A stretch of 64,000 nt of DNA from Mesorhizobium sp. WSM4311 (GCF_002295115.1 NZ_NSFV01000005.1:434001-498000); one strand, 5' to 3'. Positions 29,352 through 38,990 are shown, counted from the stretch's first letter. The notes: generated by a model not told the origin, from the sequence alone. Program-made: numbers and translations.

Positions 29352-30839
29352 TCATAGCGCGATCCAGGCGGTCTTCAGCTCCAGATATTTCTCCAGCGCG
29401 TGCAGTGACTTGTCGCGGCCGAAACCGGACTGCTTGACGCCGCCGAGCGGCACGGTGATGTCGGCGCCGCCATAGGTATTGACGTGGACGACGCCGGCAT
29501 TGATGGCGCGCACCATGCGGTGCGCGGTGGAGAGGTTGGCTGTCCACACCGCGGAGGCGAGCCCGTAGACGGTGGAATTGGCAAGGCGTACCGCTTCCTC
29601 CTCGGTATCGAAACGCATGACGCCGAGCACCGGGCCGAACACCTCCTCGCGGGCAAGCTGCATGTTCTGCGTGACGTTTTCGAAGATCGTCGGCGCCATG
29701 TAGCTGCCGCCGGTCTCGGCCAGGATGCGTTCGCCGCCGGTGACCAGGCGTGCGCCTTCGATTTGCGCCCGGGCGACGAAGCCGAGGTTCTTGTCCAGCT
29801 GTTCCGCGCTCGACACCGCGCCGATGTCGCTGGTGAGATCGAGCGGATCGCCAACCTTCAGCCGCGTGGTCGCCGAGACAAGCTCGTCCATGAAACGGTC
29901 ATAGACCGATGCCTGGACGAGCAGGCGCGAGCCGGCGACACAGACCTGGCCGGAATTGCGAAAAATGCCGTTGGCCGAGACGACCGCCGCCTGCTTCAGG
30001 TCCGGGGCGGCGGCGAAGACGATGTTGGGCGACTTGCCGCCGAGTTCGAGGAAGACGCGTTTCAGATTGGAGCGGGCGGAATAGTCGAGCAGCCGCCGGC
30101 CGACCGGCCCCGAGCCGGTGAAGGCGATGGCGTCGACATCCATATGCAGCCCGAGCGCCTCGCCGGTGACCGCGCCCCGGCCGGTGACGACGTTGAGCAC
30201 GCCGGCGGGCAGGCCGGCATCGGCCGCCAGTTCCGCCAGCCGCAACAGCGTCAGCGAGGCGATCTCCGGCGGCTTGACCACCACGCAATTGCCGGCGGCA
30301 AGGGCGGGCGCGACCTTCCAGGCGCCGATCATCAGCGGAAAATTCCACGGCACGATGACGCCGACGACGCCGAGCGGCTCCTTGTGGATCAGGCCCAGCA
30401 CGTTCTCTGCCGTCGGCGCGATCTCGCCATAGACCTTGTCGATCGCCTCGGCGTAGTAGCGGATGGTGCCGGCCGCGGACAGCGGCTCTGCCTTGTAGGC
30501 CATGCCGATCTCGGTGCCGTTGTCGCGCACGCCGAGCACCGCCAGTTCGTCGGCATGCTTTTCGACCAATTCGGCGAGCCTGCTCAGCACCTTCTTGCGG
30601 AAGGCGGGCGCGGCGCGCGACCACGAACCCTTTTCGAACGCCTTGCGCGCCGATGTCACCGCGCGGTCGACATCAGCGGCATTGCCGTCGGCGATGCTGG
30701 CGAAAACGCGGCCGTCGATCGGCGATATCACCGGCAGCGTCGCGCCGGCTATTCCCTGCGATTGTGCGCCATCGATGAACAGGCCGCGCGTGCCGATCTC
30801 CGTGTGGCGCAGCGTGTCGATGGCATTTTGACTGATCAT
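29352..30839 (-). CDS. Aldehyde dehydrogenase family protein
   Basis: NAD(P)-dependent aldehyde dehydrogenase of 495 residues with Glu in LELGGKSP and Cys in NSGQVCVAGSR. Standard length. It follows the APC permease by 55 bp in the same direction, with ribosome site GAGAAG. In this locus it could oxidise an amino-aldehyde made by the phospho-lyase encoded at 36649; the exact aldehyde cannot be read from sequence. Confidence 0.87.
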   Translation of the reverse strand: MISQNAIDTLRHTEIGTRGLFIDGAQSQGIAGATLPVISPIDGRVFASIADGNAADVDRAVTSARKAFEKGSWSRAAPAFRKKVLSRLAELVEKHADELAVLGVRDNGTEIGMAYKAEPLSAAGTIRYYAEAIDKVYGEIAPTAENVLGLIHKEPLGVVGVIVPWNFPLMIGAWKVAPALAAGNCVVVKPPEIASLTLLRLAELAADAGLPAGVLNVVTGRGAVTGEALGLHMDVDAIAFTGSGPVGRRLLDYSARSNLKRVFLELGGKSPNIVFAAAPDLKQAAVVSANGIFRNSGQVCVAGSRLLVQASVYDRFMDELVSATTRLKVGDPLDLTSDIGAVSSAEQLDKNLGFVARAQIEGARLVTGGERILAETGGSYMAPTIFENVTQNMQLAREEVFGPVLGVMRFDTEEEAVRLANSTVYGLASAVWTANLSTAHRMVRAINAGVVHVNTYGGADITVPLGGVKQSGFGRDKSLHALEKYLELKTAWIAL

Positions 30840-30894
30840 GATCTTCTCATTTCAGGTGGGCTGGGCGGCTTGGTACGCCGCCCAGATATTTCGC

Positions 30895-32343
30895 TCAATC
30901 CCTCAGCGGCAGGCCGAGGCTCTCGAAGGCGACCGGGTCGCGGCCTCGCAGGGCGCCGGCCAGCAGCAGGCCGACTACCGCGGCGATCAGCACCAGCCCC
31001 GGCAGGAACACGCCGAGGAAGCCGCCGGCTCCCGACAGGCTGCCGAAATTGATGACGATCAGATAGATGATGATGACGAAGGCGATGAAGGTCAGCCCGG
31101 GCAGGATGGTGGTCTTCACCGCGTTCTCCTGCGCCGACGGGTTGGCGCGGAAATACATCACCACGGCCAGCGAGGCCACCGCCATCATGACGATGACGCC
31201 GAGCGTCGCGACATTGGTCAGCCAGGAAAACAGCGCCAGCACCGGATCGAGGCCGAGCACGGCGAATAGGCCGACGACGAGGGCAGCAAGCACGCTCTGG
31301 ATCACCGAGGCGACATGCGGGCTCTGATGCGCCGAATGCGTCACGCCGATCGACTGCGGCAACAGCTTCTCGCGGCCAGAGACATAGATGTAACGGGCGA
31401 CCGCATTGTGGAACGCCAGCACGCCGGCAAACAGGCTCGACACGAACAGGATGCTCATGGCGTGGGTCAGCAGCGTTCCGGCGTAGCGGTCGGACAAGCC
31501 GAACAGGAAGGTCGTCGGATCCTGCAGGCCTTGCAGCGCCGGCAGCAATTTGTCGACGCCGGCGCCCACCGCCATCAGCCAGGCGGTGACCATGTAGAAC
31601 ACGCCGATCAAAAGCACCGAGAAATAGGTGGCGCGCGGAATGGTGACCTTGGGGTCGCGGGCTTCCTCGGCATAGATCGTCGTCGCCTCGAAGCCGATGA
31701 AGGCGGCGAAGCAGAACAGGATGGCGATGGCCGGTGCGCCCGAAATGATCTGGCTCCAGCTGAACGGCGCGGCCGACAGGCCGCTGTCGCCGCCGGTCTT
31801 GAGGATCGTCAGATCGAGGATCAGCACCACGGCATATTCGCACAGCACCAGAACCGTCAGGATCTTGGCCGACAGGTCGACCTGGCGGTAGCCGAGCACG
31901 GCGACGATGGCGATGGCGATGAAGCTCCACACCCACCAGGGCAGGTTGATGCCCCAGCCGGCGAACAGGCCGGAGGTGGCTGCACCGAGCAGGCCCATGA
32001 CGCCGATCTGCATGGCATTGTAGGACAGGATGGCGATCAGCGCCGTGGCGCCGCCGGCGAAACCGCCCAGGCCGCGCGCGGCATAGGCATAGAAGGCGCC
32101 GGCATTGCCGACATGGCGCGACATGGCGACATAGCCGACCGCGAACAGCAGCAGCAGCACCGTCACGATCAGGTAGGTGCCGGCAAAGCCCGCGCCATTG
32201 CCCATCAGCATGCCGAGCGGCGTGCCGCCGGCCACCGCCGTAAGGGGCGCGGCCGCCGAGATCACCATGAAGGTGATGGCGCCGACGCCGAGACTGTTCT
32301 TGCGCAGCCTGTTGGCCGGCGCCTGTTCCGAAACTGCTGTCAT
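30895..32343 (-). CDS. APC-family amino acid/amine permease
   Basis: Protein of 482 residues with about 12 membrane segments and the APC N-terminal pattern LGVGAITFMVISAAAPLTAV. It should import an amino acid or amine by proton symport. Strong ribosome site AGGAGGG before the ATG at 32343. Divergent from the IclR regulator, with palindromes between them, so it is probably regulated as part of that locus. Confidence 0.87.
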   Translation of the reverse strand: MTAVSEQAPANRLRKNSLGVGAITFMVISAAAPLTAVAGGTPLGMLMGNGAGFAGTYLIVTVLLLLFAVGYVAMSRHVGNAGAFYAYAARGLGGFAGGATALIAILSYNAMQIGVMGLLGAATSGLFAGWGINLPWWVWSFIAIAIVAVLGYRQVDLSAKILTVLVLCEYAVVLILDLTILKTGGDSGLSAAPFSWSQIISGAPAIAILFCFAAFIGFEATTIYAEEARDPKVTIPRATYFSVLLIGVFYMVTAWLMAVGAGVDKLLPALQGLQDPTTFLFGLSDRYAGTLLTHAMSILFVSSLFAGVLAFHNAVARYIYVSGREKLLPQSIGVTHSAHQSPHVASVIQSVLAALVVGLFAVLGLDPVLALFSWLTNVATLGVIVMMAVASLAVVMYFRANPSAQENAVKTTILPGLTFIAFVIIIYLIVINFGSLSGAGGFLGVFLPGLVLIAAVVGLLLAGALRGRDPVAFESLGLPLRD

Positions 32344-32359
32344 TGATCCCTCCTGTTTG

Positions 32360-32371
32360 CAAACCGGTTTG
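32360..32371. promoter_or_regulatory. Perfect 12-bp palindrome near the permease start
   Basis: CAAACCGGTTTG lies 17 bp upstream of the permease start codon, just before its ribosome site. Position fits an operator of the divergent IclR regulator or another repressor. Confidence 0.4.
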
Positions 32372-32412
32372 GCTTGCCGGCCGAATGGCCTGTCCCATAT
32401 GCTCTGGATATT

Positions 32413-32429
32413 GGTTCATTATTTGAACC
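32413..32429. promoter_or_regulatory. Inverted repeat GGTTCA-N5-TGAACC, likely IclR-type operator
   Basis: Perfect six-base arms with a five-base spacer in the middle of the 187-bp divergent region between permease and regulator. Symmetry and sequence are like known IclR-family sites. A position in the middle would let one protein control both directions. Confidence 0.5.
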
Positions 32430-32530
32430 GTTATTTTGAATATAGACTTGCAAACCAAGCGGCTTGCTGTCAAGTTAATTCACACGTTAATTGATTGCCC
32501 CTGCTGGGAGGCAAATGCCGGGAGGACGCA

Positions 32531-33301
32531 TTGGGTACGGTCGGCAAGGCGATTTCACTTCTGGAGCTGTTCACCGTGGCCGAACCCGAACTCGGGCTGA
32601 GCGATCTGGCGCGCCGCTCGGGCTTCGACAAGGCAACGACGCGGCGGCTGCTGGTGGCGCTGACGCGTCATGGCTTCGTCGAGCAGGACGCCGCCACGCG
32701 GCACTACAGGCTCGGTGCCGGCCTGTCGCGGCTGGCACGCATCCGCGAGGCGCGCTTCCCTTTCCTGCGGACCGCGGTACCGCTGGTGCGGGATCTGGCC
32801 AGCGCCACGGCCGAGACCGTGCATCTGTCGGAATTCGGCATCGACAGGCTGGTCACCGTCCATGTCGAGCATCCGGCCCGGGCGAACCGCGTCAACATCG
32901 ATATCGGCCAGCTTCTGCCCCTGCATTCGACCGCGTCGGGCATCGCCTATCTGGCCTTTGCCAGGGATGAGGCCGTCAAGGCATGCCTGGCGGGTCTTCT
33001 CGAAGCCTTCACGGCGCACACGCTGACCGAGCCCGCGGCCATTTCCCGTTCCATGGCCGAGGCGCGCGAGCGCGGCTATTCGATCTGCGATCAGGGCCTG
33101 GAAGAAGGCGTCATATCCGTCGCGGCGGCAATCCTGGCGGCGGACGGCTTCGCGCTCGGCACCATCGCCGTGGCCGCGCCGAAGGCCAGGACGACGACGG
33201 CCGACATCACGCAACGCGGACTTGCGGTCATGGCAACGGCACGGGAGATTTCGATGCGCCTCAATGGCGACAATCTGCAAAGTCTAAGGAGGCAGGCCTA
33301 A
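32531..33301 (+). CDS. IclR-family transcriptional regulator
   Basis: Protein of 256 residues: N-terminal winged helix (LSDLARRSGFDKATTRRLL) and C-terminal effector domain. The TTG start at 32531 has GGAGG at 32521-32525, which decides the start over a longer reading. It is the first gene of a rightward operon (stop overlaps the next ATG by one base) and faces the permease-aldehyde dehydrogenase pair, so it probably controls both. Confidence 0.88.
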   Translation: MGTVGKAISLLELFTVAEPELGLSDLARRSGFDKATTRRLLVALTRHGFVEQDAATRHYRLGAGLSRLARIREARFPFLRTAVPLVRDLASATAETVHLSEFGIDRLVTVHVEHPARANRVNIDIGQLLPLHSTASGIAYLAFARDEAVKACLAGLLEAFTAHTLTEPAAISRSMAEARERGYSICDQGLEEGVISVAAAILAADGFALGTIAVAAPKARTTTADITQRGLAVMATAREISMRLNGDNLQSLRRQA

Positions 33302-34581
33302 TGTCCGCAGAGACCGCGCCCCGCATCCTGGTTATCGGCACCGGCGACACCAAGGCCGACGAATTGCTGTTCATGAAAGCCTGCATCGAGGCATCGGGCG
33401 GCAGCGCCGTGATGATGGATGTCAGTGTGCTGGGCAATCCGCCCTACAGCCCCGATCACGACAAGCACGCCGTGGCCCGCGCCGTCGACGTGACGATCGA
33501 GGAGATCGTCGCGAGCGGTGACGAGAACACCGCCATGACGCTGATGGCGGGCGGGGCCGTGCAACTGGTGCGCCAGCTGCACCGCAATGGCGAGATCGAC
33601 GCCTTCATCGCCATAGGCGGTTCAATGGGTACCGACCTGGCGCTCGACGTCGCGCTTTCCCTGCCGCTCGGCGTGCCGAAATTCGTCGTCTCCACCATCG
33701 CCTATTCGCACCTGATCCCGCCCGAACGCGTCGCGCCGGACCTGATGATGATCCTCTGGGCCGGCGGGCTCTATGGCCTCAACTCGATCTGCAGACTGGT
33801 CCTGTCGCAGGCCTGCGGCGCGGTGGTCGGCGCGGCCAGGATCGTTCTGGAGAACCGCGCCTCGGCCCCGGCGATCGGCCCCACCATCGGCATGACGTCG
33901 CTCGGCAGCTCCTGCCTGCGCTACATGAAGACGCTGAAGCCGGCGCTGGAACGCCGCGGCTATGATGTCGCCGTCTTCCACACCACAGGCATGGGCGGCC
34001 GCGCCTTCGAATCGATCGCCGGCCAGGATCATTTCTGCGCCGTCTTCGATTTCAGCCTGCAGGAGATCACCAACCATCTGGCCGGTTCCGTCGTCTCCTC
34101 CGGCAATGACCGGCTGGAAAATGCCGGCGCTCGCGGCATTCCGCAGATCGCCGCCCCTGGCGCGGTGGACATGGTCGACCTGCCGACCTGGCAGGATTTG
34201 CCGGCTAAATTTTCCGAGCGCCCGTTTCACGCCCATAACAGGCTGATCGCCTCGATCACCGTCGATGCCGACGACCGCCGCGAGGTCGCCAGGACCATCG
34301 CCGCCAAGCTCGACGCCTCGAAAGGGCGCTCCGCCCTCATCCTGCCTTCCCAAGGCATCCAGGAGTGGGACATGCCGGGCGAGCCGCTTTATGAGCCGGA
34401 AGCCCTCGCCGCCTTCGTCGACGAGATGCGCAAGGCGATTTCCCCCGAAGTCGAGTTCCACGAGATCGACGCCCATATCAACAGCGACGATTTTGTCGCC
34501 AAGGCACTCGAGATCTTCGACCGCTGGGTCGAGGAAGGCATCATCCCGCGCGGCATGCCGGCCAAGGGGGTGGCAGCGTGA
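33301..34581 (+). CDS. UPF0261 / Tm-1-like ATP-binding domain protein
   Basis: Protein of 426 residues of the UPF0261 family, whose N-terminal half matches the ATP-binding domain of the tomato Tm-1 protein (start VIGTGDTKADELLFMK, then IAIGGSMGTDLAL). Bacterial members are found in catabolic operons, but their reaction is not established. It is coupled to the IclR gene (TAATG) and to the HAD gene (GTGA overlap). Confidence 0.82.
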   Translation: MSAETAPRILVIGTGDTKADELLFMKACIEASGGSAVMMDVSVLGNPPYSPDHDKHAVARAVDVTIEEIVASGDENTAMTLMAGGAVQLVRQLHRNGEIDAFIAIGGSMGTDLALDVALSLPLGVPKFVVSTIAYSHLIPPERVAPDLMMILWAGGLYGLNSICRLVLSQACGAVVGAARIVLENRASAPAIGPTIGMTSLGSSCLRYMKTLKPALERRGYDVAVFHTTGMGGRAFESIAGQDHFCAVFDFSLQEITNHLAGSVVSSGNDRLENAGARGIPQIAAPGAVDMVDLPTWQDLPAKFSERPFHAHNRLIASITVDADDRREVARTIAAKLDASKGRSALILPSQGIQEWDMPGEPLYEPEALAAFVDEMRKAISPEVEFHEIDAHINSDDFVAKALEIFDRWVEEGIIPRGMPAKGVAA

Positions 34582-35246
34582 GCGCTGCTCCGGCCCAGGC
34601 GCTCGTCCTCGATTTCGGCGGCGTCGTCACCCGCACGCTGTTCGAGACCCATGCCCTGACCGAACAGGCGCTCGGCTTGAAGCCGGGAACGCTGCAATGG
34701 CGCGGCCCGTTCGATCCAGCCAGCGATCCGCTGTGGCGCTCGATGCAGGCCGACGAGATCAGCGAGCGTGACTATTGGCGCACCCGCACGAGTGAGGTCG
34801 GGCGTCTCGTCGGAGAGGACTGGAAGGCGATGGAAACCTTCGTCCAGCGCGCACGGGGGGCCGAGCCGGAAAAGGTGGTGCGGCCCGAAGCCGAACATGC
34901 CATCCGCGCCGTTCATGCCGCCGGCTTTCGCCTGGCGATCCTGTCCAACGAACTCGACCTGTTCTACGGTGCCGATTTTCGCCGGCGGCTGCCGCTGCTC
35001 GGCCTGTTCGACGTGATCGTCGACGCCACCTATACCGGCATCCTCAAGCCCGACGCGCGCGCCTATGGTTTCGTCACCGAGGCGTTAGGCCTGCCTGCCG
35101 AGGCTTGTGTCTTCGTCGACGACCAGCAGCGCAATGTCGATGGCGGCCATGCCGCCGGCATGCGCACGGTGCATTTCGACGTTGCCCGGCCAGCGCTTTC
35201 CTACGCCGAAGCCCTTGCCCATTTCGACCTCGTCCCAGTTGCCTGA
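34578..35246 (+). CDS. HAD-family hydrolase
   Basis: Protein of 222 residues with the HAD nucleophile motif LDFGGVVT, motif II LSNE, lysine in LKPDARAY and motif IV FVDDQQRN. Probably a small-molecule phosphatase or dehalogenase-like enzyme. GTG start overlapping the previous stop by 4 bp. Within this operon it may remove phosphate from a phosphorylated intermediate, but the substrate is unknown. Confidence 0.82.
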   Translation: MSAAPAQALVLDFGGVVTRTLFETHALTEQALGLKPGTLQWRGPFDPASDPLWRSMQADEISERDYWRTRTSEVGRLVGEDWKAMETFVQRARGAEPEKVVRPEAEHAIRAVHAAGFRLAILSNELDLFYGADFRRRLPLLGLFDVIVDATYTGILKPDARAYGFVTEALGLPAEACVFVDDQQRNVDGGHAAGMRTVHFDVARPALSYAEALAHFDLVPVA

Positions 35247-35267
35247 GACCATTTGCGGAGCCTTGTG

Positions 35268-36617
35268 ATGCGCGACATCAATTTCCTCACCGAGACCAAT
35301 GCCAAGCCGATCTGGCATCCGATGGCGCATCCGGCCGAGATGCGGGCCAATCCGCCCAAGGTGATCATGAAGGGTGAGGGCGTCACCGTCACCGATATCG
35401 ATGGCAGGAGCGTGCTCGACGCGGTCGGAGGCCTGTGGAACGTCAATCTCGGCTACAGCTGCGACCCGATCAAGAAGGCGATCGCCGACCAGCTCGGCGC
35501 GCTGCCTTACTATTCAGGCTTTCGCGGCACCTCGACCGGGCCGTCGATCGAGCTCGCCTACGAACTCGCCGAATGGTTCGCACCGGAAGGCATGGTGCGG
35601 ACCTTCTTCACCTCGGGCGGCTCGGATTCGGTCGAGACAGCACTGCGGCTGGCGAGGCAATACTGGAAGATCCGCGGCCAGGCCGACCGCACCAAGTTCC
35701 TCGCCTTGAAGAAGGGTTATCACGGCACGCATTTCGGCGGCGCTTCGGTCAACGGCAACGCGAATTTCCGCCGCAACTACGAGCCGCTGCTGCCCGGCGT
35801 GTTCCATATCCCGGCACCCTGGACCTTCCGCAACCCGTTCGACGAGGCAGACCCGGCGCGGCTGGCCAAACTCTGCGCCAGGGCGCTGGAGGAGGAGATC
35901 GCCTTCCAGGGCGGCGACACCATCGCCGCTTTCATCATGGAGCCGGTGCTCGGCGCCGGCGGCGTCATCGTTCCACACGAAAGCTTCATGCCGCTGGTGC
36001 GCGAGATCTGCGATCGCCACGAAATCCTGCTGATCGCCGACGAGGTGGTGACAGGCTTCGGCCGCACAGGCGCCTGGTCGGGCTCGCGGCTGACCGGTGT
36101 GAAGCCGGATTTCATGACCATCGCCAAGGCGATCACGTCGGGCTATTTCCCGCTCGGCGCGACCTTGATCGGCGCCAGGGTTGCCGATGTCTTCGAGGCC
36201 GACAAGACCAGTTTTGGGTCGATCGGCCATGGCTACACCTATTCCGGCCATCCTGTCGGCTGCGCGGCGGGATTGGCGGCACTTGCCGAGACCAAACGGC
36301 TCCGTCTGAACGCGAACGCGGCCGTGCGCGGCGTCGAGCTTGGGGCGGTGCTGGAAGGGCTGAAGGCCCGGCACGCCATCGTCGGCGATGTCAGGTACAA
36401 GGGGCTGATGGCGGCACTGGAACTGGTTTCCGACCGCGCGACCAAGAAGCCGACCGACAAGAAGACCATGGCCGTGGTTTCGGAGGCGGCCTACGAGGCC
36501 GGCGTCATGCTGCGTGTCTCCGGCAACAACATCATCCTGTCGCCGCCCCTCATCATCAGCGCCGCCGATGTCGCCAAGATTGGCGAAGCGCTGGACGCCG
36601 GCCTCTCGAAGGTCTGA
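35268..36617 (+). CDS. Class III (omega-amino acid--pyruvate type) aminotransferase
   Basis: PLP enzyme of 449 residues, fold type I. PLP-binding parts seen are FTSGGSDSVETALRLAR, IADEVVTGFGRTG and the Schiff-base lysine in TIAKAITSGY. Similar to beta-alanine/taurine/putrescine--pyruvate aminotransferases. ATG at 35268 with GCGGAG upstream. It is followed after 31 bp by a second class III PLP enzyme of a different subgroup, so the two likely act in sequence. Confidence 0.85.
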   Translation: MRDINFLTETNAKPIWHPMAHPAEMRANPPKVIMKGEGVTVTDIDGRSVLDAVGGLWNVNLGYSCDPIKKAIADQLGALPYYSGFRGTSTGPSIELAYELAEWFAPEGMVRTFFTSGGSDSVETALRLARQYWKIRGQADRTKFLALKKGYHGTHFGGASVNGNANFRRNYEPLLPGVFHIPAPWTFRNPFDEADPARLAKLCARALEEEIAFQGGDTIAAFIMEPVLGAGGVIVPHESFMPLVREICDRHEILLIADEVVTGFGRTGAWSGSRLTGVKPDFMTIAKAITSGYFPLGATLIGARVADVFEADKTSFGSIGHGYTYSGHPVGCAAGLAALAETKRLRLNANAAVRGVELGAVLEGLKARHAIVGDVRYKGLMAALELVSDRATKKPTDKKTMAVVSEAAYEAGVMLRVSGNNIILSPPLIISAADVAKIGEALDAGLSKV

Positions 36618-36648
36618 CAAAGCGGCTGATACAACGGAGTTTTGCTAC

Positions 36649-37962
36649 ATGCAGATGGCTCAATCCCAGAAGAAACCGGCTGGAGAAACGCTGATTGGCC
36701 GGCGTGGCCGCCTGCTCGGCGCGAAATCGCAATTGTTCTATGACGAGCCGGTCCATCTGGTGCGCGGCGAAGGCGTCTGGCTCTATGACGCTGACGGCCG
36801 CCAATATCTCGATGCCTACAACAATGTCGCCCATGTCGGTCACTGCCACCCGCATGTGGTCGAGGCGCTGTGCCGGCAGGCAGGCCTGCTCAACACCCAC
36901 ACGCGCTATCTCCACACCGCCATCCTCGACTATGTCGAGCGGCTGACCGCGACATTCGATGCCGGCCTGTCCACCGCCATCCTGACCTGCACCGGCAGCG
37001 AGGCCAACGACATCGCGCTGCGCATGGCGCAGGCGACGTCAGGCCAGATGGGTATCATCGCCACCGACGCCACCTATCACGGCAACACTTCCGCCGTTTC
37101 GCAGCTCTCAACGCGCATGCCTCCGGTCGGCGGCCGTGCGCCCTATGTCCGGCTGGTGCCGGCGCCCGACAGTTATCGCCATCCCGACGCCATGGCCAAC
37201 GGCAAGGCGTTCGGCGACGCGGTGCGCGAAGCCATCGCCTCGCTGGCAAAGGACGGTATCGGCCTGTCCGGCATGATCCTCTGCCCGCTGCTCGCCAATG
37301 AGGGTTTCCCGACGCTGCCCACCGGATTCTTCGACGACGCCGTGGCGGCGGTGCGTGAGGCCGGCGGTCTGGTCATCGCCGACGAGGTGCAGCCCGGCTT
37401 TGGCCGCACCGGCAGCCATTTCTGGGGCCATCAGCGCGCCGGCTTCGTTCCCGACATCGTCACCATGGGCAAGCCGATGGGCAATGGCCACCCGGTCGCC
37501 GCTGTCGTCACCACCACAGAGATCCTGTCGACGTTCCGCAACGCCTTCCGCTACTTCAACACCTTTGGCGGCAATCCGGTTTCCTGTGCGGTCGCCAATG
37601 CCGTCCTCGATGTCCTGGAAGACGAAAACCTCGTCGCCAATGCGTGCGATGTCGGCGCCTATGCGCTCGGCCTGCTGCGGCCGCTGGCCGATCGGCATGA
37701 CTGCATCGGGGAGATCAGGGGCGCCGGCCTGTTCTTCGGCGCCGAGCTGGTCCACGACCGCGAGACGCGCGAGGCCGCGCCCGACATCGCCGGGCGCGTC
37801 ATCAACGCGATGCGCGACCGTGGCGTGCTTATGGGCAAGACCGGCATCCACGGCAATGTGCTCAAGATCCGCCCGCCCATGCCGTTTTCCCGCGCCCATG
37901 CCGATCTGCTGATCGGCACGCTCGACGAAGTGCTCGATGAAGTCGACGGAGGGACGGCGTGA
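36649..37962 (+). CDS. Class III PLP enzyme resembling phospho-lyases (ETNPPL/PHYKPL type)
   Basis: Protein of 437 residues. Its segments LDAYNNVAHVGHCHPHVV, TCTGSEANDIALR, DEVQPGFGRTGSHFW, lysine in TMGKPMGNGHP and YFNTFGGNPVSCAV follow the animal enzymes that split phosphoethanolamine or 5-phosphohydroxylysine, rather than ordinary aminotransferases. The product from phosphohydroxylysine would be aminoadipate semialdehyde plus ammonia and phosphate. The stop overlaps the GTG of an APH-type kinase gene, which would make the phosphorylated substrate. ATG at 36649 with GGAG; a second ATG two codons on is also possible. Confidence 0.78.
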   Translation: MQMAQSQKKPAGETLIGRRGRLLGAKSQLFYDEPVHLVRGEGVWLYDADGRQYLDAYNNVAHVGHCHPHVVEALCRQAGLLNTHTRYLHTAILDYVERLTATFDAGLSTAILTCTGSEANDIALRMAQATSGQMGIIATDATYHGNTSAVSQLSTRMPPVGGRAPYVRLVPAPDSYRHPDAMANGKAFGDAVREAIASLAKDGIGLSGMILCPLLANEGFPTLPTGFFDDAVAAVREAGGLVIADEVQPGFGRTGSHFWGHQRAGFVPDIVTMGKPMGNGHPVAAVVTTTEILSTFRNAFRYFNTFGGNPVSCAVANAVLDVLEDENLVANACDVGAYALGLLRPLADRHDCIGEIRGAGLFFGAELVHDRETREAAPDIAGRVINAMRDRGVLMGKTGIHGNVLKIRPPMPFSRAHADLLIGTLDEVLDEVDGGTA

Positions 37963-38981
37963 ACGTGGTTTCCGAGCGATCCGAGCCCGAGACGGAAGCG
38001 CATGTTACCGCACTTGCCCGGCATGCGCTCACCCATTGGGGCGTCCGCGACGGCGAACCGGAGCTGCTGAAATACCGCGAGAATGCGGTCTTCCGCGTTT
38101 CTTTGCCGGACGGCCAGCCGGCCGCCATGCGCATCCATCGGCTTGGCTACCACACGGATGCCGCGCTGCGCTCGGAACTGCAATGGATGGGTTTTCTGCA
38201 ATCCGCCGGTATCGCCACGCCGTCTCCGGTGCCGACACCGGCCGGCGATCTGTTCGTGCTTGTCAGGAAGGCCGCCTCAGGACCGCCTCGCCAGGCCGAT
38301 TGCCTGAGCTGGCTCGAAGGCCGCGCCGTCGGCGCGCGGGGCGTACCCCTGGCCTACACTCCTGAACAGGCAAGGCAGGTCTTCACCGCGATCGGCCGAA
38401 CCATCGCGCAGATGCACAATATCAGCGCCAGCTGGACGCCGCCCGCCGGTTTTGCCCGCCATGCCTGGGATTTCGACGGCTTCTTCGGCCCGAGCCCGAC
38501 CTGGGGCCGCTTCGAGACCTCGCCCTTTCTCGATGGCCCGCGCCGCGACCTTGTTCTGCAGGCATGGGACAAGGCCGCAAAGGCGCTTTCGGAGCATGAG
38601 CGCGGCCCTCGCAACTTCGGCATCATCCATGCCGATCTGGTGCGCGAGAACGTGCTGATCCATGACGGCGCGGTGCGCATCATCGACTTCGACGATTGCG
38701 GCTTTGGCTGGCATATGTACGACCTTGCCGTCGCCCTGTATCAGAACCGGCAGGAGCCGCTCTATCCGCTGATCGAGGCATCGCTGCTCGAGGGCTACCG
38801 GCAGGAGCGGACGTTGACGCCGCACGATGTCGCCGCGCTACCGCTGTTCGCCGCGCTGCGGTCATTCGCCTTTCTGGGCTGGGTGCAGAGCCGCGTCGAA
38901 GGCGACATCACCAGGGAGGTCGGCCTGCGCATGTCCAACATCGCGGCCGATGTGGTGATCGCCTATCTGCGCGGCGAATAG
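37959..38981 (+). CDS. APH-family small-molecule kinase (hydroxylysine-kinase-like)
   Basis: Protein of 340 residues of the aminoglycoside phosphotransferase/choline kinase fold. Catalytic loop IIHADLVRENVLI and metal-binding IIDFDDCGFGW are intact. GTG start overlaps the phospho-lyase-like gene by 4 bp. In animals hydroxylysine kinase is in this fold and works just before the phospho-lyase, which is the reason for the call; ethanolamine, homoserine or another amino-alcohol are alternatives. Last gene of the operon, convergent with hpaH. Confidence 0.75.
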   Translation: MNVVSERSEPETEAHVTALARHALTHWGVRDGEPELLKYRENAVFRVSLPDGQPAAMRIHRLGYHTDAALRSELQWMGFLQSAGIATPSPVPTPAGDLFVLVRKAASGPPRQADCLSWLEGRAVGARGVPLAYTPEQARQVFTAIGRTIAQMHNISASWTPPAGFARHAWDFDGFFGPSPTWGRFETSPFLDGPRRDLVLQAWDKAAKALSEHERGPRNFGIIHADLVRENVLIHDGAVRIIDFDDCGFGWHMYDLAVALYQNRQEPLYPLIEASLLEGYRQERTLTPHDVAALPLFAALRSFAFLGWVQSRVEGDITREVGLRMSNIAADVVIAYLRGE

Positions 38982-38990
38982 GCGGCACCG

